64,000 nt of DNA, taken from the NCBI GenBank assembly GCA_014773175.1, contig VXCM01000904.1:62001-126000 (forward strand), given 5' to 3'. The notes beneath the pieces were generated by a model. It saw only the letters and a list, made by a program, of their open reading frames with translations, ran no database searches and had not been told where the DNA came from. Of the stretch, positions 1-12,782 are shown piece after piece. The stretch is from Lucifuga dentata (taxonomy: Eukaryota > Chordata > Actinopteri > Ophidiiformes > Bythitidae). The first letter of the stretch is position 1. Every line of letters begins with the position of its first letter. Made by a program: the position numbers and the translations under genes.

Positions 1-3000
1 CCAAAAGGAAGCTTGACCAGCAGGCCAACATGTGGAAGAATATTTGTCACCATCCCCAAAGAAATGCTGCCTTTCTCCAGAGCATGGACACCTGGTAAAT
101 TTTGTATTTGTTAAACAGTTAATAGTAGAGATATCAAAGGCTGAAGATGATGTAAGATGAAATGCAAAACCAATGAAAATTATATGTAAACACAGTCTGA
201 ACTCCCACCAGTGAGTGACAGGACAAGTCTTTGGGATCTGAACTTCACTTCTACAACTTTGGCACGAACTACTTGGCCCAGTTTGTACAGTTTCTCTGGG
301 TGGCTGGCATCCTGAATTTCAGACAAAAGGCAGCTATTAGAAGTGAAGGTTCATCTCATCTTTTCATATTTTTAACACGATTTAACATTTTCAGCACTCT
401 AATGTTGAAAATGATCTGGCATATGTTATTCAATAAATATGAAATGCTAATGATGTAACATAGCATTAAACTAACTTTAAGCTCGGTGATCATGCCCAGC
501 AGTTCAACTGTCCCAGTTATAGAAGGATCAGTGGTGACGTCCAAAGACTTCCTGTCTGGATGATACTGGGGACAGAAGCATAAACTCACTGTGTACAGTA
601 AACTGAAATGCCAGGATACCATTTTAGTCAAACAAAACTGTTACTTACACCCATTTAAAACTGTCTTTGATGCAATTTTTCAACTTTTAATTGAGAGGTA
701 AATTTGATGGAAATGGATAAAAAGAATTGGTGACTACAAGCCATATGCTCTCCTGAACTCACCTTTGATACAAAGCATCTAATTTCATCTCCAACTTTAT
801 AGCTGCTCAGTTTTTCTTTTGCTGTGACTGGTTTGAATTCAACACTCTTGTCCAGTTTGCTATGGACAGAAGAGGTTAAAAAAAACAAAAGAAAATGTGG
901 AAAATTATCTACAAAACCAAAAGGAACAGCTGTGTAGTTTAAAATAAACAGTTACTGTATGACCAGTGACTTTATATTATCACAATCTTCACTAGTGTAG
1001 AAGATTTTTGTAAAAGGCTGTCTATCAAACAATAGAACAATGTTTGGCTAACTGGTTTGAAAAATGAGAGCCTTATTTAAAATATTTACTCAATTTTACA
1101 ATAATAAACAAATTATCATATATTGTGATAATGCTGGCCATATTAAAATTAACTGTGCTATACAATTACCTTGGGATAAGCGTGAGTTCGGAGATAGTAT
1201 ACTTAAACTTAGGATGAGAGAAGGGAAGGAATCTAAAATAAAGAAGATAGTTGAGATTCATTTATTTCACTGTTTGCAAGTCAACAAATATTAAATAGAA
1301 AATCATGAATCATCATCCGTTATGGTTGTAAACAGAATCAAAATAACATGAAGAAGTGTAAAAACTACAGCAGTGTTTACCTGTGACTGGTGGTTTCTCG
1401 TCCTCCGATGACCCTGGCAGTGACCACGGTGCCCACTTTAACCGTGGATGTAGGGAAGGAACCAAAATACACATTTTCATCCTCCAAAACCTCAGATACG
1501 TGCACGTTGCCTGTACTTCCATCCTCCAGTGTGACCTGGATGAGCGTAGGTTTCACCGACCGCACCGTACCTCTGACTACTTCACCAAAGCAGTGACCCT
1601 TGGAGCCTGACTGACTTTCTGAGAGCACACGCTGTCGTTTTGGTGCAGTGCGATGCCAGGACACTAGGGGGAGTCCTTGCAATAGCTCACATTTGGATTC
1701 TATGACATCAACAGTCAGGCACATTCCTGCCTTCAGCTTCTCCGACTCGGACAGGATTATCTCATTTAGGTGGCTGGCGGTTTGGATCATGGTCAGCTGT
1801 GCAGTTCCATCCAGTGAGATGACAGCAAAGTCTTTGTCTATGTGCTGCACTATTGCTTTGTACCTTGCCCCTTCAGTTAACTGTGAGAATAAAAATGGAA
1901 ACAAAAAGGTTAATAATTACATTAATGTTCATTCTCGCGCTGTCAGATAATAGTAGAGATGGCAATCTCAACACCCAACAGCAATCCATTCCGAATCGGT
2001 CCATAAGAGGAGCTGTGGACGATTCCTTCCATTAAATAACGTCAAATATGAAATGAAACAACCTTAACGTTGTTCAAGGTTTTGAAACAACAGGTCTTGC
2101 CTTTACTATTTACTACCTACATTCATTTAAGACTGTGTATTATCAGAAAATTGTTGCTGAAAATCTTGAGCTGGAAAAAAGTGCATTCAGCTGAATAATA
2201 CACAAAAATAAAATAAAAAGGCAGAATTTCACTACCGTTTTGCAACAAGTCAGTGAATGGCATTAGGAAGAGTAAAACTCACAGATTTCTTCTTCCCCAA
2301 GAGCTTGGAAAGGATGGACACGTGGACATGAGAAGACGGGATGTCAACATGGAGGACAACTGCACTAACTTTCTGTCCTGAAGTCAGATTCACGCCTGAA
2401 AAATGCAGTGAAAAGAACATAAACTCTTACATAATTTGATTTTATGTAAAGGGAAATTGATATGCAATAAGTCTTAAACACACAATAGAACACAATCTCC
2501 AGATTTCCAAATCATCCCCTCCTGGCAAAGCCAGAACATTTTCATCTGTAGAGTGCTGACTGAAAGTAAATTTGATCTCCCATTAGCATAGGGATGGACA
2601 AACTGGTATCAGTATGATAGAAAGCACAAAAAGTGACACTTTAGCATGATTATATCACAATCACTACACCACACCACCGATGTTGCTGAGGAAAAATCAC
2701 AGCCTTATAAAATGCACTGAAATTACTTAATTTCTTGGAGTTTATTAATAAGTAATAAGTAAATGCAATACCATCAATTAACAAAATATTCTGGCTACAA
2801 TAATCATACTATGAAAAGCTGACATCTAATACAAATACTTGTGTCAAGAGATTGTACTAAATGTGTGATGAGAAAGATTTGTACTTGCATAGACTGTATT
2901 TGATAACTGATAATTATTAGTAATTAGCAATTATTAAACAACATTCTAAAAGTGTGCACATTTTTTAAAATTAAATACATACCCATGACTTGGTGCTTAG

Positions 3001-5836
3001 TGGCTGTAATGGAAGCACCAACCAAATCATCAGATTTAAAGGTGGCACCACTGTCCATCACAGTGTCCACGGTCAGCTTCAGCTTCTGACCAACAGACAG
3101 AGCAGCCAGTTGCTGATAAAGATCACTGTTATCTGAAGGGTGTGACCAAAAGAGCAGGAAGTTAGACACTGAAAACCTGAAGTATTAATTACCCAAAACA
3201 TTAGATTTGTATTAAAATTGCTTATAAGAGACTTAGAAAGTCTAAACTGACTTTACAGAGAGAGACAAACCTCTTGTAGCTAACATTTCAGTCACGGCCT
3301 TTCTCTCCTGAAGACCTTTAATGAGTCTGGTCTGGGTACCCTCCTCTGGGGATATGAGCTCCGATATCTTCAGCGTGACCAGGAATCGCCGCTTCTCCTC
3401 ATCCAGGTTGGTCACCTTAGCAATCACTGTCTGGCCCACCTGGAAGGCAGTCGTCGTGTCTCTGATGAACTTTTCGCTCATGGCCTGGGAGGTGAGGCAG
3501 AGAATTTTAGTAGGGAAAAATGAGTAAACCACTAACTAGATACGACTTTCATGTTAGATTAATGTTGGAAGATGTAAACATGACAAATAAGGTTTCTTCC
3601 TTTTACGCACTGATATAGGTGCAAGGCCAAAGAGGCCATATGGAAACTCTACAAAGACGCCATAGGACATGATGCTCTTGATCCAGCCAATCAGCTGCAT
3701 TCCAACTGTGATGTCAGAGAAATCTTTTGCCGCCAGTCCTTCCTCCAGTGTCCATTTCACTGTGGGCTTCTTGGTGAGAGACTTTAAAAAGAACACGGCT
3801 AAGGAAAAAACAGAGAAGGCACTTTCCTAGATTTGATATTTTTTGTAGGTGAAAGGTGTGAAATAACCCCCCTGATAAGCATCAAAGGCATGAGAATCTT
3901 TTTCATACTGACCAGTGGCATTATTTGATAAAATTTGAGAACCTCAGAAGTTCTGTTGCACTTACTGCTGAATTTCAAAACTGAGATCTAAGATAAAATT
4001 TTAAAAAGTAGGATGACATATTTTTGGTGAAAAATGCTCAAAACCTTTTTTGGCTCATAATTTGCTCATCAAAACCTATTTTCAGATGCAGGCAAAAGAG
4101 CGCAAATTCTGAACTATAAACTAAAGAATAATGGATGTTAGTTGTTCATATCTACTATAAAGCATGCCAAAATATTTAACTACACCTTATAAAGACGCTC
4201 AGTAATTGATTAGAGTATGCAGACACTACTCAATAGTTTTGTGGTTCATCGACTTAAGTTATCTAGCACGTCTTTACAGTAGCTAGTACCTATAACCCTA
4301 ACCCTACATGGAATGCAAAATGTTTCTACGTTTTTAAAGGTTAATGAAACCTTAACACAGCAGTGGTGAGATTAACTCCACAGGTGATATCATATTCACA
4401 TAAAATCTACATGCTGTGTAAAAACAGGATACAACATTCTGTTTGTTCTTGTTGAAGCAGACGATGTTGGAAATGATGTCTCCTTCCTGCAGGCCCTCCC
4501 ACAGTAGAGGGCAGTTGGATATGTGATCAGAAAGGTGCATGGTGGGTAGGATGGCACAGACCTCATCAGGGAGGATGGCCACCTCCAGACCGTTAGCTGT
4601 TTTTTTCAGCACCTTGGCGTCCAAAATCTACATAACACCCAAATGCAGTTCAGTGAATAAATTGTTGAGATCAAAATTTGATAAAAAGAGGAAACCTGAG
4701 TAAGCTTAATATTTTTCTCTTACCTTCCCCACTTCACAGTCAATGAGGGCCTTGGCAGGTTCCTCTGTGGCACCTTCCATGGCAGCTTTAAATGACAGCA
4801 ACAGCTTGGCCTTTTCTAGGTGACACTGAAGAACTTTTGTTTTCAGCACCTGGACAAGCAACAACAACCAACTTATCAAATGTCAAGCAATTATTGTCAG
4901 TCAATGACAGTAAAAATTCTGACATCTAACTGGAAAACTTTAACAATTGTTTACAATGGCCCCCAAACTAAATCCACAAAGACACCGACAACTTCTAACC
5001 AGGAGAACCCACTAGTGACATAATATTAAGTGCCTCCTCACCTGCCCGACATAGAAGACCTCCTCAGGATTGAAGACTGGCTCGGAGCTGAGCTCACTCA
5101 CCGGCACCAGGCCTTTGACGTTGTTGTAGAAACGAACAATGCAGCCAAAGTTTTTAATACAGACAATGTAGCCATGAGACACTCGACCAGGCCGGGCATC
5201 AGAATAGCTGAGGAACAATGGCAGAGTGGATTCAATCATGGCCTTCTTCCTGGTCAGGTACAGCTTCTTGTTCTCTGCATCTACTGACAGCACCTGAAGA
5301 AACCCACATGTACAGGAAAAAATAAAATCAGACATAAGAGATCTTATGGTGAGATGCATTTCTGCTGCAGTTGAGTTCACAGATGCTGTAGTACAGTTGT
5401 GTGTTTTATGTTAAAGCAAAGTGTGGACTGACCCGACATTTGACTTTCATGCCTTCTATGTACTTCTTCTCTGGGTTCTTCAGGATGATGTCAGACAGGT
5501 GGGTTCTGGGCACCAGGCCTTTGATGTGGTCAGACACATGCACCACCATCCCATGACTCAGTAGAACTGACACTGTTCCCTTTGAAGAAGCAAATTGATG
5601 AAAGAGAGTGAGACATAAACAGAATCAGAGAGAGAATGAAAAGGGACACAATAACACAAAAAAAAAAAAAAAAAAAANAAAAAAAAAAAAACAAAACTCA
5701 TTTGCAATGATTTACATTGACAGTTCTGCCAGATTGCATCTAGGTTTTGGGTCATATATATCATGTATTTGTTTTGGGATTATTCTGCCCCTTAGTGGTC
5801 ACAGTTGATTAATGTAGCAGGACAGACTTAAAGAAG

Positions 5837-5868
<32 letters not shown>

Positions 5869-8800
5869 CTGATCATAGGTAGATCTGCTCTTACCTCCAC
5901 AACCTGACCAGCCTGAAGGTCATGGTATCTAAAAAAAGGCTTCTCAATCATACTCCTGGAAACAAGGCAAGAAAATGTTGTAAATATATCAAAGTGGCCT
6001 GCAGGGTTCAATATGTACCATGAGGTAAGACACAAAAATACTGTACCACATACTTGCGCAAGCTAACAAAATGAATCTGGTCCATGGGGCTAAAGTCCAG
6101 GATCCTGCAGGTATGGTCAGGCATGGCCAGCACTCGGTTATTATTCGTTGGCTCTTGAGACTCCTTCAGGTGGTTCCTCTGGGAAGGAGGACAACAAAAA
6201 GATATTTGCTGCAGGAGGACTGACCAGAATATTTCATGTTTTTAAACAGTAAAAGTAGATTCAAATATTGACATCATCAAGATAACTCACATGTACAAAG
6301 GCCAATGTTTTGTCAGGCAGCTGCAACATGGCTCCAGACATCTGATGCATAGCGGTCATTTTGCAGCCCTTTACCACCTCACCAATGCGGTCACCACCAG
6401 GAGGACTGGTGTTAACTCTGGCTGCAGGCTGAACCAGGTAACTGCGCAGAGTTAAGCCCACTAGACGGGTAGATGGCTCCACATACAGTACACAGGCTTG
6501 CACCTGCATGGATTGATGCAAGACAGGTTTAGGTGGCTGTGATCATACTGGAATATCAGCACATGTACAGTTACATCATTAATATGTGAGATCATTTTGA
6601 CAAGATGAAGTTCAAACATTAACATCAATGAGTGACGTTCTCTTTCCAAAAAACTGACACAGTGATACACTGTCACGGTGTCATCACATACCTCATCTCC
6701 TTCAGTGTAGCTGGAGGCCTGATCAGGCTCCATGTGGAGGAAGTCTACATGACCACTGAAGGAGGACAGGAAGTCCAGGATCAGACCATGTTTTGTCACC
6801 TGCAATACAGACCCAACTTCATCAAAATGAAAAGTTGTTTAAATGGAAATGATGACAGATGTCAATATTATGCCATTTACGCTGTCAGGAGAATTCAACT
6901 CTACCCACTAGACAAAAGCCAAGAAATTTAAAAATTTAGAACTTTCCCATATGAGTTTACAGAAGATGTAATCATATCATAAAAAATGTCATTACTGAGG
7001 TAAAGGCTCTTTACCTTTTTGATGGTTGCTTTAACCATAAGTCCAGGCAGAAGGTTTGTGAGGTTCCAGCCATGCTGGGATTCAGCACAGGTCTGAGCGA
7101 TGGTTGATGGGCTGACAGAAAGCCGCACCACACGCCCATCATTCTTTACTTCTTCCACTTGACAAGTCACATACTGACCCACTTTCAGCTCTGGACACAA
7201 GGGAACAAAGACAAAATTGAGAGAACGAGACAATGATAACTCAACTTTTTTGTGTGTGGGTAACTGAAAATACAATCGACAATTAAAATGGAGGAAAAAC
7301 CCTGTTCAGCCCTCAGAAAAGAGGAATGCAACAGGGATTACTTTTCAAAATGGAATTTGCCTAGGGAATAAAAAGTGGCCTTACCAGTAATTACTTTTTC
7401 ATACCTTCTGGATTGTTGTGTTTGTCTTTTACTGATTTCTTGGGCAAGAAAGCTTTGGTTCCATTGACACCAATGTCAATTATGTAGCCATGATCCTCTA
7501 CACTCTCCACACATCCACTCAAAACCTAAATTAAAAAAAAAAAGAAAAACACAAAGATATTGCATGCTTTAAGTAAAAATTTAGACTAAGAAAATAAAGA
7601 TGAAAGTTAAAAATTATTAAAAATGAATGTTAGTAAAAATGAGTGATGGTGCTCACCATGCCAGCTTTTAGAGAGCCTGACGTAAGAGCCTTATTGACCA
7701 GCTTGGGGTTGATTGACAGCTGGATGCTAAGAGAGCCTCCTTTAGCTATATCCAACTTGGCAACAACACACCTGAACACCATGCCAGGGTAGAAAAGGTG
7801 TGGCAGAGAACAGATCTCCTGTGAAATTAAAAGCACATCTAAATCTTACATATATTAAAACGTATACTGGAATACATGTAAACTACTAAATAGAAAACTG
7901 TAAATTATGGCTGTGAGCTTAGTATAATAACTTAGTATAATAACATAGATTATCATCTGAGTCTAGACTTCATTGATGTAAAAAATTATAATAATCACAA
8001 AATACTCATAAAAAATCTCATAAATCAGCAGTGTTGATTTTTGGTGATATTTACACAAGTTCAATCTCTTCCGAATTTTTACAATTGAGTATAGAATCTG
8101 TCAGGGCTTTATGTGGAGCAGACCTGAAACAACTCAGTTGCACACCCCTTAATTTCCCACAGAAGGCAGTCACAAGTTCACAGCCAGTGCCAAACATTTA
8201 TTCACTTTAGGAAGTCTTACACACCAAATATATCTATTATAGGTTACCGCTAAACAAATTAAAATGCTGTTCCGCCATAGTTGGTTACCAAATTCTTCAC
8301 TGTTATCTAGCTGAAATAACATTTGTTCCCTTCAACTTGTAGCTGCTACTTGTTTTTGTGAACAACTTGTGAATGTGAATCATTAATCACAAATTGTACT
8401 GCATATTTAAAAATAATAAAATAACATCGGCAACAGCAAGGACAAAATCACATTGGTATGGGACTATACATAGTATGCCACTGGTGATGTCGCCCATTGT
8501 GAATCATAATTCACACTCAGTACAGTATTCAAAGCCATACTCCACAAACTTACCTCTGTGTCTGCTGAATCCAGCTGCTCACTGAGCAGCTTGGTGTAAG
8601 AGTCTGAGATGTTTCTGATGCTGAGGAAGCCCGGAAGACCACAAGGGAGGCTGACTGTCACTTCAAAGTCCATTATCTCCTTCACACAGCCCAACATCAG
8701 CATTCCCTCCTTCACATTCTGGGAAAATGAACAAACACAAACACATACACACACACACAAATTAAAATCACCGACTGTTCTGATAAACTGAGCTGAATTT

Positions 8801-9503
8801 TCTGCTGCAAAATCTACAAGCAACTGCACTTTAACCAAGAATAACTAACCAACTATAACTAAAAATAATTGTACAGTACTACAGAACAAATCTGGTCATC
8901 CAACAAATTAAAAATTACTCTCACCTTGAGATGTAGAATTTCTACACATTTGACTGATGCATTGAGTGTCAGAGCATTGTCTTTTTCTTTGCCCGTCTTC
9001 TGCTTCTTGAGTTTCTTGCCATCGTCTTTGACCTCTCCCTTTCTTTTCTTAGCTACAGTTTGTTCATTTATCTGAAAAACAAAATTCAGCATGTTAATAT
9101 TGTTTATCTGCTCAAAACGTTTTACAGCAGCACTGTATTGTATGACTGGTACCAAGTGCTTGGTTTCTGCCAGAACAATAGGAAATGAACTACATATATT
9201 TATATGGGAGGAAATTGCTATGAAAGGGTCAATAACTGCTGAAGTGGAAAAACTTAGATGATTTTGCATAATTATTCTCCTTCTGAGAATATACATGCAA
9301 TTCAGGCTTAGTTCTATAAATCATCTGTTATTTGTCGGGACAAACTTAAGTTTTTGGATGGCAATCTGGATGTAGATAACGAGGAATGAGCTGAATTCTA
9401 CCTGGAAGAGGTTGTCAACTTCTGTCCGATGCACTACCACTTTACTCTCAGTGGACTTCTTGGCTGTCCCTCCACGGGGAAAGTCCTTCTCCACAGATGA
9501 CAT
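1..9503 (-). CDS. pdcd11: Programmed cell death 11 / RRP5 homolog, 5' part of gene (3' part beyond window)
   Basis: RRP5-family nucleolar protein needed for pre-rRNA cleavage and early 18S rRNA/small-subunit assembly. There are 23 coding exons, listed 5' to 3': 9402-9503, 8925-9071, 8554-8718, 7657-7818, 7405-7525, 7015-7190, 6692-6799, 6291-6503, 6054-6178, 5895-5955, 5433-5579, 5042-5293, 4724-4849, 4433-4627, 3611-3781, 3271-3484, 2983-3132, 2283-2395, 1381-1880, 763-859, 476-565, 209-311, 1-91. They join in phase into about 1,209 codons. The start is [13 protein letters not shown] at 9503, matching the family N-terminus (human SFPRGGT). Residues 40-62 are lysine-rich and NLS-like. From about residue 88 a run of S1 RNA-binding repeats follows, with recurring V-x-G-x-V, G-x-V and LSxR/K signatures. 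The C-terminal HAT/TPR half of the roughly 1,870-residue family protein is off the left edge. Donor GTATCC after exon 14 is weak but restores the aligned frame. Identity is firm; individual junctions are inferred. Confidence 0.95.
5658..5691. repeat. Poly(A) run interrupted by N, pdcd11 intron
   Basis: An A homopolymer with a single N at 5678. A second A run of about 30 follows at 5837-5866 in the same intron of pdcd11. Lengths are unreliable in draft assemblies. Confidence 0.85.
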
Positions 9504-9954
9504 ATTTGTTGCTGTTTCAGACCTCTAACCAATCAATAAACACTAGTTTAAAAAAAAAAAAAAAAAAAAAAAGATCGACTAGAATCTCATAAAATGCTGC
9601 TGAATCAAAAAACAATCTTACAAATACACAAGCAGCTTATGCTAAGTGGTGAGTGTTTATGGCCAAGCATATACACATGTAGTCCCATGTGCATCAAAAT
9701 GTACAGCCTATTAGACAAATATAACAAAGTCGATTTGTGTGTCGATCGTAATCCTACCTTTCATTACTTTAACATTACAGCACGAGCTAACGCTACATTA
9801 TCACATTTTAGCATTAACACAACATCCCGAAAGCAAGCCGACTCTAACAGAAGCAAACACAATCGTATGTAAAAGTGTATATATAAATGTATCTCTCAAT
9901 ATTTATCACGACGCAGACCATATTAAACCTTCAGTTGTGGATTTCCAAACTCAC

Positions 9955-10011
9955 GTGTGTTGATCAGTAGCACGCCATGATCACAGACCGGAAGACAAAC
10001 TAACGGCGGCG
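9955..10011 (-). other. pdcd11: pdcd11 non-coding first exon (5' UTR), approximate
   Basis: On the minus strand a GTGAGT donor follows position 9955. A TTAG acceptor lies about 24 nt upstream of the coding start, near 9527, which implies a leader exon ending at 9955. Its upstream end is a guess, placed where unique sequence meets the TTC run on the plus strand. The exon holds a CCGGAAG ETS-type motif (9988-9994) typical of housekeeping promoters. It also holds a minimal upstream ORF (ATG at 9978, codons for M-A-C-Y, then TGA). The transcription start has not been observed. Confidence 0.55.
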
Positions 10012-10410
10012 TTCTTCTTCTTCTTCTTATTTAAAGGTGGTTGGCATCCAACTTATGGTGCATTAGCGCCACCTTCTGCTCCAGAGTGTGGATCAGACAA
10101 TAGACACTACTACTGCATCCCCAAAATCTAACACATACTACTTCCATCCTAAAAGCCTATCCTCTCAACTAAATCCTATAGAAAACTCCCGTCTCCCTCA
10201 AAAATTTTAACATTTTCTTGACCTGTATTCTCTCATCCTTACTCAACAATCCTTTTAATATTAATTCCTGCATTCTGTTTCCCTCAATTGTTCCCTCATC
10301 ATCTCTTTTGTGCCTGCCTCATACTTCCTACAATTTAAACTCACACGTTCCACACTCTCTTCTACTTGATATTCATCATAAAACCTGCCATGATTCACCA
10401 GTATTTTAAG
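10012..10410 (-). mobile_element. Retroposon 3' end with (GAA)n tail, inserted between divergent promoters
   Basis: Read on the minus strand, the sequence ends in a short A-rich segment followed by about five GAA triplets (plus-strand TTC run, 10012-10028). It is preceded by a segment around 10035-10100 of a type common at 3' ends of LINE-like elements in fish genomes. The tail-last structure fits target-primed retrotransposition. The 5' limit is uncertain and the body (10100-10410) is pyrimidine-rich with no open frame. The family name is not assigned; an I/Nimb-like LINE is one possibility, from memory only. Confidence 0.45.
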
Positions 10411-10580
10411 TGTTAACAAGAGCTTAAATGCATTGTCCAATCACAGGCAACTGAGAGTGATTGACATGTCTCTTAACCATTCATTGGTCGTTATTTTTAT
10501 AAAGTCGATCCCGCTTTGACTGACACGACTTTCAACCACACGTACTTGGTTTCCGGATAGTAGACGGGATTTCCGGTGAA
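10411..10580 (+). promoter_or_regulatory. atp5mk: atp5mk promoter: CCAAT boxes and ETS-like sites
   Basis: CCAAT at 10437-10441 and an inverted CCAAT (ATTGG) at 10483-10487 are about 45 bp apart, as is usual for NF-Y-bound promoters. Two TTTCCGG motifs (ETS family in reverse) lie at 10550-10556 and 10570-10576, around the likely start of transcription. There is no clear TATA box. Together with the ETS motif in the pdcd11 leader, this is a head-to-head housekeeping promoter pair. Factor binding is inferred from motifs. Confidence 0.5.
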
Positions 10581-10647
10581 TTTAGCATTGCGGCCTCTGT
10601 TGAAGGGCACCTGTCTTTCATTCTGTGCCTGGCGTGTTGTGTTTAAG
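10557..10647 (+). other. atp5mk: atp5mk non-coding first exon, approximate
   Basis: The exon ends at 10647 before a good GTAAGA donor. The next acceptor (TCCCCTAG, ending 12408) lies 18 nt upstream of the start codon, so intron 1 is about 1.76 kb and the leader is spliced. The 5' limit is estimated from promoter motifs. A Tc1-like relic lies inside this intron. Confidence 0.55.
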
Positions 10648-11434
10648 GTAAGATGGGACAAAGCAAAAGAGTAAAATGACTTTTAGTTTAACATAATGCA
10701 GAATAGTGCCTGGTCTCCTCTAAAATGTTTTTTGTGAAAACGTAACAGCACACGGCTTGAAAATAAAGTAGCTAGCTATCTGAAGCTAGCACGCTAAATT
10801 AGCAAGTTGACATTAACTACTATAGTGTGCTGCCGTACGGCTAGCTGCTAGCTGTTTTACTGACCTATGAAAGTCAATGTAATGCATTATCAGCCACAAT
10901 ATTGTGAAAATGGAATGGACAAAAAAAAAGTAACGTAACTTTTTATATGTATAATATTGTAACTTTACTGAATATGTTATAGGACATCTTGTCCTTTTTG
11001 GCACAGCAAACCTAAGATGTTAATCGAAGGGCTTGCGCCTAACCACCATCGTTATATAATGTAATACTTTATAATTGCAAGTTATGATTATTGTGTGCAG
11101 AGCCTACAATTGATAAAGCATTTTAGCTATATTTCGAAAAGGCCCTTTTAATAAATGACAGTAACAAACGCATTTGATTTTATTACATTTATTCTACCAT
11201 ATTTATTCATTTACATCGTTCCTAAAATATAGTCCATCAGTGCTCCAACTATTGTTTGCACTATCGATAAAACACTTTTTCCATCTATTTTTTGATTAAT
11301 GTTTTTGTGTGTAAATGCGACGAGAAATATGTCTCAAGCAGTTCAAGGTTACAGCTTGAAATTGCTTATTTTATCTGACCTATAGTTAAAAAACAAAACA
11401 AACAAAAAAAAAAAACTCAGCTTCAATTTAGACA

Positions 11435-12252
11435 TACACTACAGGCCAGAAGTTTGAGGCCACCCCCAGATTTTTTTAAAAAATTATCAATACACTGTTT
11501 ATTTTATAATTTATTGCACAAATAAATGTAACTAGTTTTCAAGAAGAATTTGTCAACAAGAGCACATTATGTAGCCACTATGGCTTAAGAAATGATTTTT
11601 AATGAAGGCATGTCTGTATCAGTGCACTGACACTCCAGTTGTGTTCCAACTCCCTTGCCCAAACTCCCTTGCTTATGTGTTTTAACATTCTATTCAATAG
11701 CCTGCTGTCTGCCTTCTCCCAGATCATTTTGTGATTAACTTGCTACATAGTCTGCTCATGCTATTGCTCTGCAACCACCCCACATGTAAAACATGGGGGG
11801 GGGTTCAGTAATGCTGTGAGGGTGTTTTGGGGGGGAGAGATCTGGAGACTTGGTCCAAGTTAAAGGAATTATGAAGAAAGAGAATTACCGTTCCATCCTT
11901 CAGACACACAATTCCACCTGGTTTACTAATTATTGGTCAAAATTTCATTCTTTAACAGGACAACAATCTAAAACATTCATCAAAATTATGCCAAAATTAC
12001 ATCCATTCAAAAGAGAAGCAAAAGGTTTTGAGAATTATGACTTGGCCAGAGGGGGTTACTTTGACAAAACCAAAGTCTGAGCCTGAAATGACTTCAAAAT
12101 TTTATGTTGAAAATTCTTCTTGAAAACTAGTTACATTTCTTTTATATATTTTTTGACATTTCCTGTGCAATAAATTTTAAAACAGTGTATTATTATTATT
12201 ATTATTTTTTTTTTAATCTTGGTGTGGCCTCAAACTTCTGCCCTGTAGTGTA
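11435..12252 (+). mobile_element. Decayed Tc1/mariner DNA transposon
   Basis: Terminal inverted repeats at 11435-11463 and 12224-12252 (29 bp each) match at 28 of 29 positions and begin and end with TA, the Tc1/mariner target. Weaker inverted similarity continues inward for over 100 bp on each side, the long-ITR layout seen in fish Tc1 elements. Between them, 11790-12080 is a decayed transposase. A G-rich stretch near 11800-11830 fits the conserved WGCF region. It is followed by an in-frame VKGIMKKENYRSIL segment like the Tc1 family. Frameshifts and a G run break the frame. The relic lies in atp5mk intron 1 and is surely non-functional. Confidence 0.8.
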
Positions 12253-12426
12253 TGAAATTTAGAAAAGCAAGAATTTCTCACATTGGAGAAGCTGCAATCA
12301 AGAAATATCTGTAGTTAACATTTTTCTCTTGAGTAATCAATTGCTCCATCTATTGTTTTTACTCCACATAATAAGTTACAAAGTTTATTTTACCTTTTAT
12401 TCCCCTAGGACCATTAACAATCCATC

Positions 12427-12778
12427 ATGGGAGGACACGATGCAGGAGCTCAGCACCAATTTACTGGGATCGCCAAGTACTTTAATTCATACACAATCAC
12501 AGGAAGGAGGAATGTGAGTAAACCAGAGTTTGATGGAACTCCTTTGAATTGTATTTTAATTTCAGATTGTGGATTATGATCACCTAAAAACTGCATTTTC
12601 CCACTTTATCAAACGGCCTAAAATGAATTGTCACAGCACTATCATAGTGCTGCATGTATTTTTCATCGTGTGCTCTTTTATTTTCCAGTGTGTTTTGGCC
12701 ACATATGCCAGCATACTAGCCATTGCTCTCTTTTTCAAATTGAAGCCCAAGAAACAGGCTGCTGTCACAGAAAAGTGA
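12427..12778 (+). CDS. atp5mk: ATP synthase membrane subunit k (DAPIT/USMG5)
   Basis: Small accessory subunit of mitochondrial F1Fo-ATP synthase (older names usmg5, atp5md, DAPIT), associated with synthase dimers in the inner membrane. Coding exons 12427-12513 and 12689-12778 join in phase 0 to 58 codons plus TGA, the same length I recall for the human protein. The N-terminal half carries QFTGIAKYFNSYTITGRRN, near-identical to the family signature. The C-terminal half carries CVLATYASILAIALFFKLK, a single membrane helix followed by a lysine-rich end. The first in-frame ATG lies 18 nt after the acceptor of the leader intron, which settles the start. There is no cleavable presequence, as expected for this family. 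The gene diverges from pdcd11 and converges on taf5. Confidence 0.96.
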
Positions 12779-12782
12779 TAAT

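Noticed and set aside
4292..4304. Telomere-like TAACCCTAACCCT in a pdcd11 intron
   Set aside because: Only about two repeat units; expected by chance and not an interstitial telomere array.
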